Of a stretch of 8,127 nt of DNA, positions 1 to 6,766 are shown one piece after another. The position numbers and the translations under genes are program-made. The notes below the pieces were generated by a model, which saw only the letters and a list, made by a program, of their open reading frames with translations, ran no database searches and had not been told where the DNA came from. Where the stretch lies: NCBI GenBank assembly GCA_031273515.1, contig JAISRU010000031.1, forward strand, positions 1 through 8,127, given 5' to 3'. Position 1 is the first letter of the stretch. Each line of letters opens with the position of its first letter. This DNA comes from Bacteroidales bacterium. GTDB lineage: Bacteria > Bacteroidota > Bacteroidia > Bacteroidales > WCHB1-69.

Positions 1-230
1 GCAATCTTTTCGCTGTAACTACAAAGGAAACTTCCTCCTCTGTAATTAAGCAACCAACTCATATCCTGATCCTGACTCAATATCCAATAGGCTATTCCGT
101 ATGCTTTCAAATGGTTACTCTGCGTTTTATCCATTGGAATAAGCAACTGTGTCGCCTTTGCCTGTGATAACAACGCCAAAAAACACACACCGAAAACAAA
201 AAGAAACTTTTCTACTTTTGCAAAGAGCAT
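1..230 (-). CDS. Exported 'asparagine synthetase B'-like protein, N-terminal part (cut by window edge)
   Basis: Only the first 76 codons are present; the gene continues beyond the left edge. Residues 1-26 look like a signal peptide: a lysine near the start, a hydrophobic core (FLFVFGVCFLALL) and an AKA cleavage site. The mature start reads LLIPMDKTQSNHLKAYGIAY, followed by a WLLNYRGGSF motif. I recognise this from Bacteroidetes proteins that databases call 'asparagine synthetase B'. That name seems poorly founded: the segment seen is secreted and shows no catalytic N-terminal cysteine of a glutamine amidotransferase. The ATG at 228-230 lies 15 bp after the stop of the upstream DUF1573 gene, with a purine-rich GGGA just before it, so the two are probably co-transcribed. 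Function is unknown. The family match rests on memory of the motif, not a search. Confidence 0.6.
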   Translation of the reverse strand, partial: MLFAKVEKFLFVFGVCFLALLSQAKATQLLIPMDKTQSNHLKAYGIAYWILSQDQDMSWLLNYRGGSFLCSYSEKI

Positions 231-245
231 TCCCGTTTATCCGTT

Positions 246-737
246 TTATTTTGCAGGCGTCGTTTGCATTTCGTTTTGTGGTTTTTCAGGAACACTTACT
301 TCTTTTGCCTTTACAGTACCAATTATTCTAAGTTCTACTTTAGGATTTTCTTCGGCATTGGAAATCACCGTAACTGTTTTGTTGATCCCTCCTGCTCTGG
401 CTGTATTGTATTTCACCTTAATCGATGAGGATTTGCCGGGCATAATAGGATCTTTGGGCCAACTCGGAACAGTACATCCGCACGAAGAATAAGCATTGGA
501 CAATACCAAAGGTTCTTTTCCTGTGTTCTTGAAAACAAACTCACATTCTCCCGGATCTCCTTCAGGAATTGTTCCGTAATCATGCACTAACTTCTCAAAT
601 AAAATTTCAGGAGCTTTTTCTTTTTTTGTTTTCGTTTCTGTTGTTGCGGGCGTTTCCTGTGCCATCCCCTGCAATCCGCTTGCCATGAAAAAACATACAA
701 GCATACATAACCAAATTATTACATTAATTTTCTTCAT
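246..737 (-). CDS. Secreted DUF1573 protein (second of a tandem pair)
   Basis: A 163-residue protein. Residues 1-26 form a signal peptide (MKK start, hydrophobic stretch, cleavage near GMAQ), so it is exported, probably to the periplasm or surface. A low-complexity Thr/Lys/Glu linker (about 28-43) leads into one DUF1573 domain (about 46-142), an Ig-like beta-sandwich common in Bacteroidetes. Seen in it are HDYGTI, FVFKNTG, the SSCGCTV cysteine pair (Cys86, Cys88), WPKDP (93-97), PGKS and a closing IIGTVKA strand. The C-terminal tail (about 143-163) is polar and probably disordered. It resembles the neighbouring gene at 771-1184 over the whole domain, which suggests tandem duplication. The 33-bp gap between them is AT-rich with no evident terminator, so one operon is likely. 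No enzymatic motif is visible and the role is unknown. Confidence 0.88.
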   Translation of the reverse strand: MKKINVIIWLCMLVCFFMASGLQGMAQETPATTETKTKKEKAPEILFEKLVHDYGTIPEGDPGECEFVFKNTGKEPLVLSNAYSSCGCTVPSWPKDPIMPGKSSSIKVKYNTARAGGINKTVTVISNAEENPKVELRIIGTVKAKEVSVPEKPQNEMQTTPAK

Positions 738-770
738 TTCTACTCTTCTATTATAATATTTATATTTATT

Positions 771-1184
771 CTATTTCTCTGCAACAAAGCCTTCTATCTG
801 AACAGCTTCCGAACTGTTTTGCGCATTGGTGTAAACTGTTATCGTCTTATTAAAAGGTCCTGTCTCCGTAGGATTATAAGTGATTTTTAATTCTCCCGAT
901 TTCCCCGGCAAAAAAGGATCTTTGGGCCAGTCTACCGTTGTACATCCGCAATTGGTATAAACATCCGTCAAGACAAGCGTCTTCTTTCCCGTATTGGTAA
1001 ACGAAAGTTTAATCGTTTTGGAAGAGCCTATTGTGATTGCTCCAAAATCGACCAACTTCTTCTCCAACGAAAAGAAAGCTTTGTTCTCGTCCTTTACCAG
1101 ACTTCCCTGTTGCGGACTCTGTGCAAACAACATTCCGCCAAACAACATCCCAACTGTTATCATCAAACCAAATCCTTTTTTCAT
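771..1184 (-). CDS. Secreted DUF1573 protein (first of a tandem pair)
   Basis: A 137-residue protein starting at the ATG at 1182-1184. The open frame extends upstream to 1241, but the first 19 residues of that longer form would sit in front of a clean signal peptide (MKKGFGLMITVGMLFGGMLFA, cleaved near AQS). The shorter start is therefore chosen. The mature protein is almost entirely one DUF1573 domain (about 36-135): VDFGAI, LSFTNTG, the NCGCTT cysteine pair (Cys79, Cys81), WPKDP (86-90), PGKSGELKITYN, NKTITVYTNA, IEGFV. It ends right after the domain, unlike its paralogue at 246-737, which has a linker and tail. It lies 65 bp downstream of the phosphofructokinase gene on the same strand and is probably co-transcribed with it. 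The biochemical role is unknown. Confidence 0.88.
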   Translation of the reverse strand: MKKGFGLMITVGMLFGGMLFAQSPQQGSLVKDENKAFFSLEKKLVDFGAITIGSSKTIKLSFTNTGKKTLVLTDVYTNCGCTTVDWPKDPFLPGKSGELKITYNPTETGPFNKTITVYTNAQNSSEAVQIEGFVAEK

Positions 1185-1249
1185 ATATTCTTTTTTTATC
1201 CGAAAAAGGATACTACAAAAATAAAGCCAAACTAATTTCATTTTCGCTT

Positions 1250-2485
1250 TTAGAGTTCATCAGGGTTTACTTTTTTGAACGCATATCCAAACGAAGGGAC
1301 ATAAGGCAACCCTAAAATGTTAGCTAAGAAATCGATATACGCATCTGTGAAAACAAATGACTTTTCGTCAAAATAAATTTTCTGCAGCGGCTGATTACCT
1401 ATACTTCCCATATCTACCGACGTCGTATTATATTCTTCCAATTGTTCGACCGGAAATATTTTATTCATCACAGGCATCTTGCCGTAATCCTGTCTGATTA
1501 ATAAATCAAGCACTCTGTCTGCCAATGCGGACGTTAACTGACGATCGTATTCGCAACAAAAACCCGAACGCGGATAATATCCCGATACCTGCGAACGGGC
1601 AGGAATATTTAAACGATTGCTGATTTCAGAAGCAATAATACCGCTGACCCCGCCAAAGCGTTTGTGTCCGTATTCATCTGTTTCGGAACTTGCATAAACC
1701 ATACTTAACTGTCCTGAAGCGTCGTCCCACCAGCGCACGCCTTCGGAAACGGCAATAATAAGGTTCTTCTTTTCATGATAACGTTGCTTTACTGTTTCAA
1801 AGAAATGCTCTTTACGTTCTTTTGTCATCTCGTATTCAGGGATAAGGGCAAGTTCAGCGCCTCCGAAAACAGCGCTTCCCGTCAGCCAGCCTGCATCTCT
1901 GCCCATCACCTCCAAAACCATCACTCGACGATGCGATTCATTGGTGGAACGTAAATGACGAGTCATTTCACTGACCCTGAATGCCGCCGAAGGAAAACCC
2001 GGACACAACACCGCTTCAATATCCTTTCCTTTATAGGTATGGAGGGTCTTTGTCTTCAAATCGTTATCTATCGTCTTGGGAAAACCTATCACGGGAACGC
2101 CTTCCTGTTCGTAGAGCCGTTTCGCCGATCCGTTCGTATCATCTCCTCCGATAGTTATCAGGACGTCTATCTTGTATCGCTTCAGATTGGCGATAATCTG
2201 AGGTATGCGATTTTCCGGATTACCCGTAGTCGGAAAAGGATTGGTGCGACTTGAAAATAAAGCCGTTCCTCCATACACTCCATTGTACGGCTGATTCGAC
2301 AAATCGACAATATCTCCTTCTCCCAATAATCCTTTCCATCCCTGACGAATACCATAAACTTTAAATCCTAAAATCAAAGCCCTGTTCCGAATCTTCTCAA
2401 TACTTGAATTAATGGCAGGCGTATCGCCTCCTCCTGATAAAATACCTATCGTTTTTCCCTTGTAAATTTTATCTCTAAGTTGCAT
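1250..2485 (-). CDS. pfp: 6-phosphofructokinase, predicted pyrophosphate-dependent
   Basis: A 411-residue phosphofructokinase-family enzyme that phosphorylates fructose 6-phosphate to the 1,6-bisphosphate in cytoplasmic glycolysis. Visible motifs are the N-terminal SGGGDTPAINSS loop (17-28), GGDDT (113-117), PKTIDND (136-142, with the catalytic TIDND aspartates) and MGRDAGW (194-200). In ATP-dependent enzymes such as E. coli PfkA the first two core motifs read GGDGS and PGTIDND. Aspartate and lysine at those two positions (Asp116, Lys137) are the established hallmark of PPi-dependent enzymes, because they block the ATP site. That makes PPi the likely phosphoryl donor and the reaction potentially reversible; this is a prediction. 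The length exceeds the roughly 320 residues of PfkA and fits the longer PPi-type groups. The gene leads the operon with the DUF1573 pair. An ATP-using member of a related clade is the alternative. Confidence 0.93.
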   Translation of the reverse strand: MQLRDKIYKGKTIGILSGGGDTPAINSSIEKIRNRALILGFKVYGIRQGWKGLLGEGDIVDLSNQPYNGVYGGTALFSSRTNPFPTTGNPENRIPQIIANLKRYKIDVLITIGGDDTNGSAKRLYEQEGVPVIGFPKTIDNDLKTKTLHTYKGKDIEAVLCPGFPSAAFRVSEMTRHLRSTNESHRRVMVLEVMGRDAGWLTGSAVFGGAELALIPEYEMTKERKEHFFETVKQRYHEKKNLIIAVSEGVRWWDDASGQLSMVYASSETDEYGHKRFGGVSGIIASEISNRLNIPARSQVSGYYPRSGFCCEYDRQLTSALADRVLDLLIRQDYGKMPVMNKIFPVEQLEEYNTTSVDMGSIGNQPLQKIYFDEKSFVFTDAYIDFLANILGLPYVPSFGYAFKKVNPDEL

Positions 2486-2508
2486 ATCTGTTCTGTAATT
2501 CCAATGTG

Positions 2509-2516
2509 CAAAGATA
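2509..2516 (-). promoter_or_regulatory. Candidate Bacteroidetes -7 element for the phosphofructokinase operon
   Basis: On the minus strand these bases read TATCTTTG, a full match to the TAnnTTTG -7 consensus of the Bacteroidetes primary sigma factor, followed by the often-seen CA. It would put the transcript start near 2502, giving a leader of about 17 bases before the ATG at 2485. No convincing TTTG -33 element is seen at the expected distance; that position falls in a heptad repeat. This is inferred from sequence only. Confidence 0.55.
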
Positions 2517-2524
2517 ACACTTTA

Positions 2525-2559
2525 AATTGAAAATTGAGAATTGAAAATTGAAAATTAGG
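2525..2559. repeat. Heptad tandem repeat (AATTGAA units)
   Basis: Five consecutive 7-base units read AATTGAA, AATTGAG, AATTGAA, AATTGAA and a diverged AATTAGG. The array sits about 8 bp upstream of the predicted -7 element of the phosphofructokinase operon, so it covers the place where a -33 element would be. A shorter array of the same unit occurs at 7391-7411 in the other large intergenic region. Confidence 0.75.
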
Positions 2560-2690
2560 ATTGCGCAAGAGTATTCTGGATTGGCTACGCCTTCCTCCTT
2601 GCGGTTCGGCATAGGCAAACAAGTTTGCCTATGCGCTCACTCGCTGCGTCGGGCGCCACACTCCGCTTTGCTATGTTTACAATAACGGCT
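2560..2690. repeat. GC-richer intergenic patch with a perfect 12-bp palindrome, probable dispersed repeat
   Basis: This stretch is visibly richer in G and C than the surrounding DNA. At 2609-2620 the sequence GCATAGGCAAAC is followed by two bases and its exact reverse complement at 2623-2634, so it can form a 12-bp hairpin or cruciform. Further runs (CTCACTCGCTGCGTCGGGCG and a nearby CTCCGCTTTG) have the look of dispersed intergenic repeats. No run of T follows on either strand and the flanking genes are divergent, so a terminator role is unlikely. Only one copy is in the window, so repeat status is an inference; the outer limits are approximate. Confidence 0.5.
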
Positions 2691-2952
2691 GTCTTTATAT
2701 AATCATCCTCTTGTGTGTCTAAATTTATTTTGTCATGAGTGTTTCATCTTGCAAAGACAATACTTTTTTGACTTTTAGCCTATTGATATACAAATATTTC
2801 TACTTTATAGACAGACACTAATTATACATGAAAATCCGTAATGAAGCGTCCATAGCAAATGCCAATCCAATGCGACTGACAAATTGTCGTTTTTTTGTTT
2901 GTGGCACAGGTTTTGAAAAGCACTAAGAGAAATCTAAAAAGAAAAAATAATT
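2691..2952. other. Gene-free leader region upstream of htpG
   Basis: No supportable gene or RNA is seen here. It presumably holds the htpG promoter, but no exact TAnnTTTG element was found on the plus strand. The nearest are TACTTTTTTG at about 2761-2770 and TACTTTAT at 2801-2808, both imperfect. No CIRCE-type heat-shock operator (TTAGCACTC paired with GAGTGCTAA) is present. A minor 5-bp palindrome around GACAAATTGTC near 2878-2888 is too short to interpret. The last 20 bases before the ATG are A-rich with no Shine-Dalgarno, as is usual for Bacteroidetes. Confidence 0.5.
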
Positions 2953-4824
2953 ATGCAAACAGGTAATATCAGTATGCAGTCGGAAAATATGTTTCCGATC
3001 ATTAAAAAGTTTTTATATTCCGATAACGAAATATTTCTTCGTGAATTGGTTTCTAATGCGGTGGATGCCACTAAAAAACTGCAAGCCCTCACCTCTATGG
3101 GAAAAGCGGCATGTACGCTGGGCGACATCACAATAGAAATAAAAATAGACGAAAAAAACAAACGACTGATTATTTCGGACAAAGGGATTGGCATGACTGC
3201 CGAAGAAGTGGAAAAGTATATTAATAATGTAGCTTTCTCAGGCGCAAACGAATTTCTTGAAAAATATAAAGGCATAGAAGCCAATTCATTGATAGGTCAT
3301 TTCGGACTTGGTTTTTATTCTGCCTTTATGGTTGCCGATAAAGTTGAAATCATCACCCGATCGTATTTGCCGGACGCCGTTCCCGTAAAATGGACATGTA
3401 ACGGAAATACCGAATATACAATCGAAGAAACAACAAAAGAAGACAGAGGTACGGATATTATACTCTATCTGGCAGAAGACGCCATGGAGTTTCTGCAGGA
3501 AATCCGACTGCTGAACATTCTTGTGAAATATTGTAAATTTTTGCCTGTCCCTGTTCGGTTCGGCAATGAGAAGAAATGGGAAAAGGCAGAAGGCAAAGAT
3601 AAAGATGTGGAAATAGAAGTCCCCAGAATTATCAATGATACCAATCCGATATGGAAAGTTGCCCCCTCTGAACTGACAAAAGAAAACTATGAAAAGTTCT
3701 ATCGGGAACTTTATCCGTATTCATTTGAACAACCCTTATTCAATATCCATATCAACATAGATTATCCTTTTGATCTGACGGGAATATTGTATTTCCCGAA
3801 AATCAAACAGCAGGTTGATTTTCAAAAGAACAAAATACAACTCTACTGTAATCAAGTGTATATCACCGATCAGTTAGAAGGAATTGTTCCCGAATTTTTG
3901 ATGCTCTTACAGGGCGTAATTGATTCTCCCGATATTCCCCTCAATGTAAGCAGAAGTTATTTGCAAAGCGACAGCAATGTAAAGAAAATATCGGCGCATA
4001 TCACAAAAAAAGTGGCGGACAAATTGGAGGAAATGTTTTCCAAAGACAGAGAAGATTTTCAGTCCAAATGGGATGATATACGCATGTTTATGGTATACGG
4101 CGTACTGACCGACGAAAAGTTTTATGAACGGGCAAAGAAATTTCTACTCTTTAAAAATACAGACGGAACGTATTTTACTATCGAAGAGTATCAAAAACAT
4201 ATCGAAGTCTTACAAAAAGACAAAAACGACGAATTGGTGATTCTATATGCAACAAATTCCAAAGAGCATTATACGCAAATCGAGTCGGCAAAAGCCAAAG
4301 GTTACGACGTCCTTCTAATGGACGGCGCTTTGGATATGCACTATATCAATCTGTTGGAACAAACGCTCGAAAAGATAAAATTTGTGCGGGTCGATTCGGA
4401 GGTAACCGATAAACTGATCGAAAAAGGCGATAACTTCGTTACCAAACTGACCGAAGAAGAACAAAAAGAACTGAAAACCGTCTTTGAAAACGCAACAGAT
4501 AAAAACAAATTCAGCGTTCTGCTTGAGAATTTAAGCGATACCGATGCGCCGGTAAGCATCACTCATCCTGAATTTATTCGTCGTTGGGCAGATATGCAAA
4601 AAGTAACAGGCAATGCTTCCGGATTTGGAATGGATATTCAGAAAAACAATTTGGTGATAAATACAAATCATCCTGTTATGGAGAAAATCCTGAAGGAAAC
4701 AGACGAAGAAAAGAAATCTGTTTTGGTTTCTCAACTGATAGATTTGTCTTTATTATCGCAACAAATGCTTACAGGAGAATCTCTTGCCGCTTTTGTAAAA
4801 CGCAGTCTGGAACTGCTCAATTAA
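2953..4824 (+). CDS. htpG: Molecular chaperone HtpG (Hsp90 family)
   Basis: A 623-residue bacterial Hsp90, a cytoplasmic ATP-driven dimeric chaperone. The N-terminal ATPase domain shows the GHKL motifs: ELVSNAVDA (31-39, with catalytic Glu31 and Mg-binding Asn35), SDKGIGMT (75-82, nucleotide-binding Asp76) and the lid glycines GHFGLGFYS (115-123). The middle domain carries LTGILYFP, QKNKIQLYCNQVYITD and IPLNVSRSYLQSD, whose Arg334 matches the arginine that contacts the ATP gamma-phosphate in the family. The C-terminal region ends in hydrophobic dimerisation helices (LLSQQMLTGESLAAFVKR). Length is close to the 624 residues of E. coli HtpG and shorter than the roughly 680 I recall for Bacteroides. 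All ATPase residues are present and no frameshift is seen. The start MQTGNIS is typical of Bacteroidetes HtpG. It stands alone on its strand and is probably monocistronic. Confidence 0.97.
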   Translation: MQTGNISMQSENMFPIIKKFLYSDNEIFLRELVSNAVDATKKLQALTSMGKAACTLGDITIEIKIDEKNKRLIISDKGIGMTAEEVEKYINNVAFSGANEFLEKYKGIEANSLIGHFGLGFYSAFMVADKVEIITRSYLPDAVPVKWTCNGNTEYTIEETTKEDRGTDIILYLAEDAMEFLQEIRLLNILVKYCKFLPVPVRFGNEKKWEKAEGKDKDVEIEVPRIINDTNPIWKVAPSELTKENYEKFYRELYPYSFEQPLFNIHINIDYPFDLTGILYFPKIKQQVDFQKNKIQLYCNQVYITDQLEGIVPEFLMLLQGVIDSPDIPLNVSRSYLQSDSNVKKISAHITKKVADKLEEMFSKDREDFQSKWDDIRMFMVYGVLTDEKFYERAKKFLLFKNTDGTYFTIEEYQKHIEVLQKDKNDELVILYATNSKEHYTQIESAKAKGYDVLLMDGALDMHYINLLEQTLEKIKFVRVDSEVTDKLIEKGDNFVTKLTEEEQKELKTVFENATDKNKFSVLLENLSDTDAPVSITHPEFIRRWADMQKVTGNASGFGMDIQKNNLVINTNHPVMEKILKETDEEKKSVLVSQLIDLSLLSQQMLTGESLAAFVKRSLELLN

Positions 4825-4869
4825 TATTGTTGACGCTTCTCTGACAAACGGGACAAGGGAAAATAAATA

Positions 4870-4900
4870 TTCGGACAGTCTGACAGAATGGCAGTCCGAA
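4870..4900 (-). terminator. Possible intrinsic terminator for the minus-strand lipoprotein transcript
   Basis: TTCGGAC at 4870-4876 pairs perfectly with GTCCGAA at 4894-4900 around a 17-base loop. Read on the minus strand the stem is followed by ATATTTATTTT, a U-rich tail. Read on the plus strand the tail is not U-rich, so it fits best as the end of the lipoprotein operon. It lies in the 122-bp gap between convergent genes, where a terminator is expected. The long loop and interrupted T tract keep this tentative. Confidence 0.42.
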
Positions 4901-4946
4901 AACAAGTATAGTCCATCATTACAGGGAGAAGTATTTGTAAACCGAA

Positions 4947-5963
4947 TTACGGATTGATAGACAAATCTTCTTCCTGATTTTGGCGAGGTTCATAGGTTAA
5001 TCCAAAATATGGAAAGGCTTTTTGCAAACATTCTTCGGCAGAAACATAGGGAATAAAAAGCGGCTGTATCCCTTTTTTCACAACCAAATATCCTCTGCTA
5101 TGTTTATTTAAATATGTGGAAATATCAATAATGTCTATTTCTTCCCCATGATAATCGAACAGGGAGAGTTTGTCGAAATGCGTAGTAGCGGCAGCAAATA
5201 ATATTCCTTCCTGTTCTGCTTTTTCCTGTATGGAAACGCAATTCCAAAGCCATTCTTCGTCCAGAACATTTCCAATAGCTGCCGTATCGGCAAAGAGAAT
5301 AATAGCACGATAGTCAACATGGAAAGAAGGAGGAATTTCATACGTTATTTTGCCGTTATTTTCAATATAATAGACGTCTTCTTTTTGGACATAAATACTT
5401 TCTTTGTTCGGCGCCGTATCCGTGAGCGAATACAGTTTTTCGTACGTCTTTGTAACGATAATTTTATAATCTTCCTTGATAAGCGCCTCCCATTGTTCGC
5501 TTTCCATATAATTTACTTTTTCGATAGCAGTCGTATAAGCAATCGGAATTGCCTGAATAACAACAGGCGTTTCGGACGTTGTTATCGTTGCCAGCATTTT
5601 ATATACAGGACTTCCCATATTGGCAATTATCCAGATATCAAAGTCGGGCGACATTGCCGTTAACTTGTATTCCACACCCCAGTTATCGGGAAGAATCGTC
5701 TGAATGTTGGGATTGACGCCTTCGTAATTCTTCAGGTTCTGTAAAAGTTGCATTACAATATCATCCGACAAGGCACGTATGCTGTCATTTGTTGAAAATC
5801 CCAAAGTAACTTTATGAGGCAGCGTTTCTTCCGTTAGAAAAAATTGCTCATTTTGAATTGTTTCCTGCTTATTCCCGCAGGAAACAAACAATAACACTGT
5901 CAGCGTATAAAAAAAACCTTTTGTCTTATTTTTACAGATTGTCATGTTTAAAATATAACTCAT
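4947..5963 (-). CDS. Lipoprotein of unknown function
   Basis: A 338-residue protein with a lipoprotein signal: a lysine-containing n-region (CKNKTKG), a hydrophobic core (FFYTLTVLLFV) and a lipobox ending in SC, with the acylated cysteine about residue 29 followed by GN. It would be cleaved by the LspA encoded next door and anchored in a membrane. The mature part is mixed alpha/beta, acidic, with no membrane segments and no enzymatic motif I recognise. The start used is the first ATG; an ATG six codons later (MTICKNK) gives a more compact signal peptide and is equally plausible. The gene lies 83 bp downstream of lspA on the same strand and is probably co-transcribed. I do not recognise the family and assign no function. 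Confidence 0.82.
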   Translation of the reverse strand: MSYILNMTICKNKTKGFFYTLTVLLFVSCGNKQETIQNEQFFLTEETLPHKVTLGFSTNDSIRALSDDIVMQLLQNLKNYEGVNPNIQTILPDNWGVEYKLTAMSPDFDIWIIANMGSPVYKMLATITTSETPVVIQAIPIAYTTAIEKVNYMESEQWEALIKEDYKIIVTKTYEKLYSLTDTAPNKESIYVQKEDVYYIENNGKITYEIPPSFHVDYRAIILFADTAAIGNVLDEEWLWNCVSIQEKAEQEGILFAAATTHFDKLSLFDYHGEEIDIIDISTYLNKHSRGYLVVKKGIQPLFIPYVSAEECLQKAFPYFGLTYEPRQNQEEDLSINP

Positions 5964-6046
5964 AATCCATTCTCAAATACTTTTCTGTTTGTCAAATACA
6001 TCCGGAATATACTGTTGAACCCATACGAAGAAACAGCTACAATTGC

Positions 6047-6766
6047 TTATTCTTTCCGTTCTTCTTCCGACAGCTTGACTTTTGTCCCCTTTTTTGAAGT
6101 TTCAAAAGAAGCGACAAATGCAGACAGTGATTTATAATAGCAGATAATCATCGTGAATAAACCGATCGTAATACAACTGTCGGCAATATTAAAAACCGCA
6201 GGGAAGAAGTTGAAACTGCTGTTTCCCAACATTGGAAGCCAATCGGGAAACTGAATTGTAAATAAATCGAATTGGATCATATCAACCACTTTCCCCTGTA
6301 AAAAAGGAGCGTAAGTATTGCCGTCAGGAAAAAGTGTTGCAATGCCGGCATGATATTCACTCGCACTGAATATCTTTCCATAAAAGATGCAATCGAAAAT
6401 ATTTCCTACTGCTCCTGTAAAAACCAAAGCCATTGTAATCAATAATCCCCACGAAACATGTTTCCGTATCATTTTATAGATGATCCATCCGATAAAAACA
6501 GAAGCAACAATGCGGAAGATACTCAGTATTAATTTTCCCCAATGACCGCCGAAGAAAACCATTCCAAATGCCATTCCGTCATTTTCGATAAAATGCAATT
6601 TAAACCACGTTCCAATCAGGTTGATCTCTTCCCCCAGATACATATTGGTTTTCACCCAGAATTTCAAGAGCTGGTCTAATATCAGAATTAAGACGACAAA
6701 AGAAACAATGATTATAGATTTTTTTTTCACTGGGTCAGTCTTTGATATATTTTCTCTTCTTTTCAT
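6047..6766 (-). CDS. lspA: Lipoprotein signal peptidase (signal peptidase II)
   Basis: An inner-membrane aspartyl protease that removes the signal peptide from diacylated prolipoproteins. Conserved elements are seen in order: DQLLKFWVK (31-39) in the first membrane helix, ENDGMAFG (61-68), GAVGNIFD (118-125), VVDMI with catalytic Asp162, and FNIADSCI with catalytic Asp196. About four hydrophobic helices fit the family topology. At 239 residues it is longer than E. coli LspA (164). The extra length is mostly an insertion at about 126-157 between GNIFD and VVD, a segment before FNIAD, and a charged C-terminal tail. The ATG start overlaps the upstream dksA-like gene by 32 bp. A GTG at 6728-6730, 4 bp after that gene's stop, would give a tidy VKKKSIII start and a 227-residue protein, so the true start is uncertain. 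Confidence 0.93.
   Translation of the reverse strand: MKRRENISKTDPVKKKSIIIVSFVVLILILDQLLKFWVKTNMYLGEEINLIGTWFKLHFIENDGMAFGMVFFGGHWGKLILSIFRIVASVFIGWIIYKMIRKHVSWGLLITMALVFTGAVGNIFDCIFYGKIFSASEYHAGIATLFPDGNTYAPFLQGKVVDMIQFDLFTIQFPDWLPMLGNSSFNFFPAVFNIADSCITIGLFTMIICYYKSLSAFVASFETSKKGTKVKLSEEERKE

Noticed and set aside
213..220. Perfect plus-strand TAnnTTTG (TACTTTTG) -7 match
   Set aside because: It lies inside the minus-strand coding sequence of the exported protein, and no plausible plus-strand gene follows; the short frame at 149-331 is a shadow.
2631..2702. Small plus-strand ORF of 23 codons starting MRSLAASGATLRF
   Set aside because: It is wholly inside the GC-richer palindromic patch, has no leader signal and reads like translated repeat DNA.
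4341..4734. Minus-strand ORFs of 67 and 73 codons opposite htpG
   Set aside because: They overlap the conserved htpG frame, are mutually overlapping and have no family features; they are shadows.
5964..6046. Short minus-strand frame ending MYLTNRKVFENGL with an ATGA overlap onto the lipoprotein start
   Set aside because: Only 13 codons from its ATG, no recognisable similarity; it is more likely a spacer between lspA and the lipoprotein gene.
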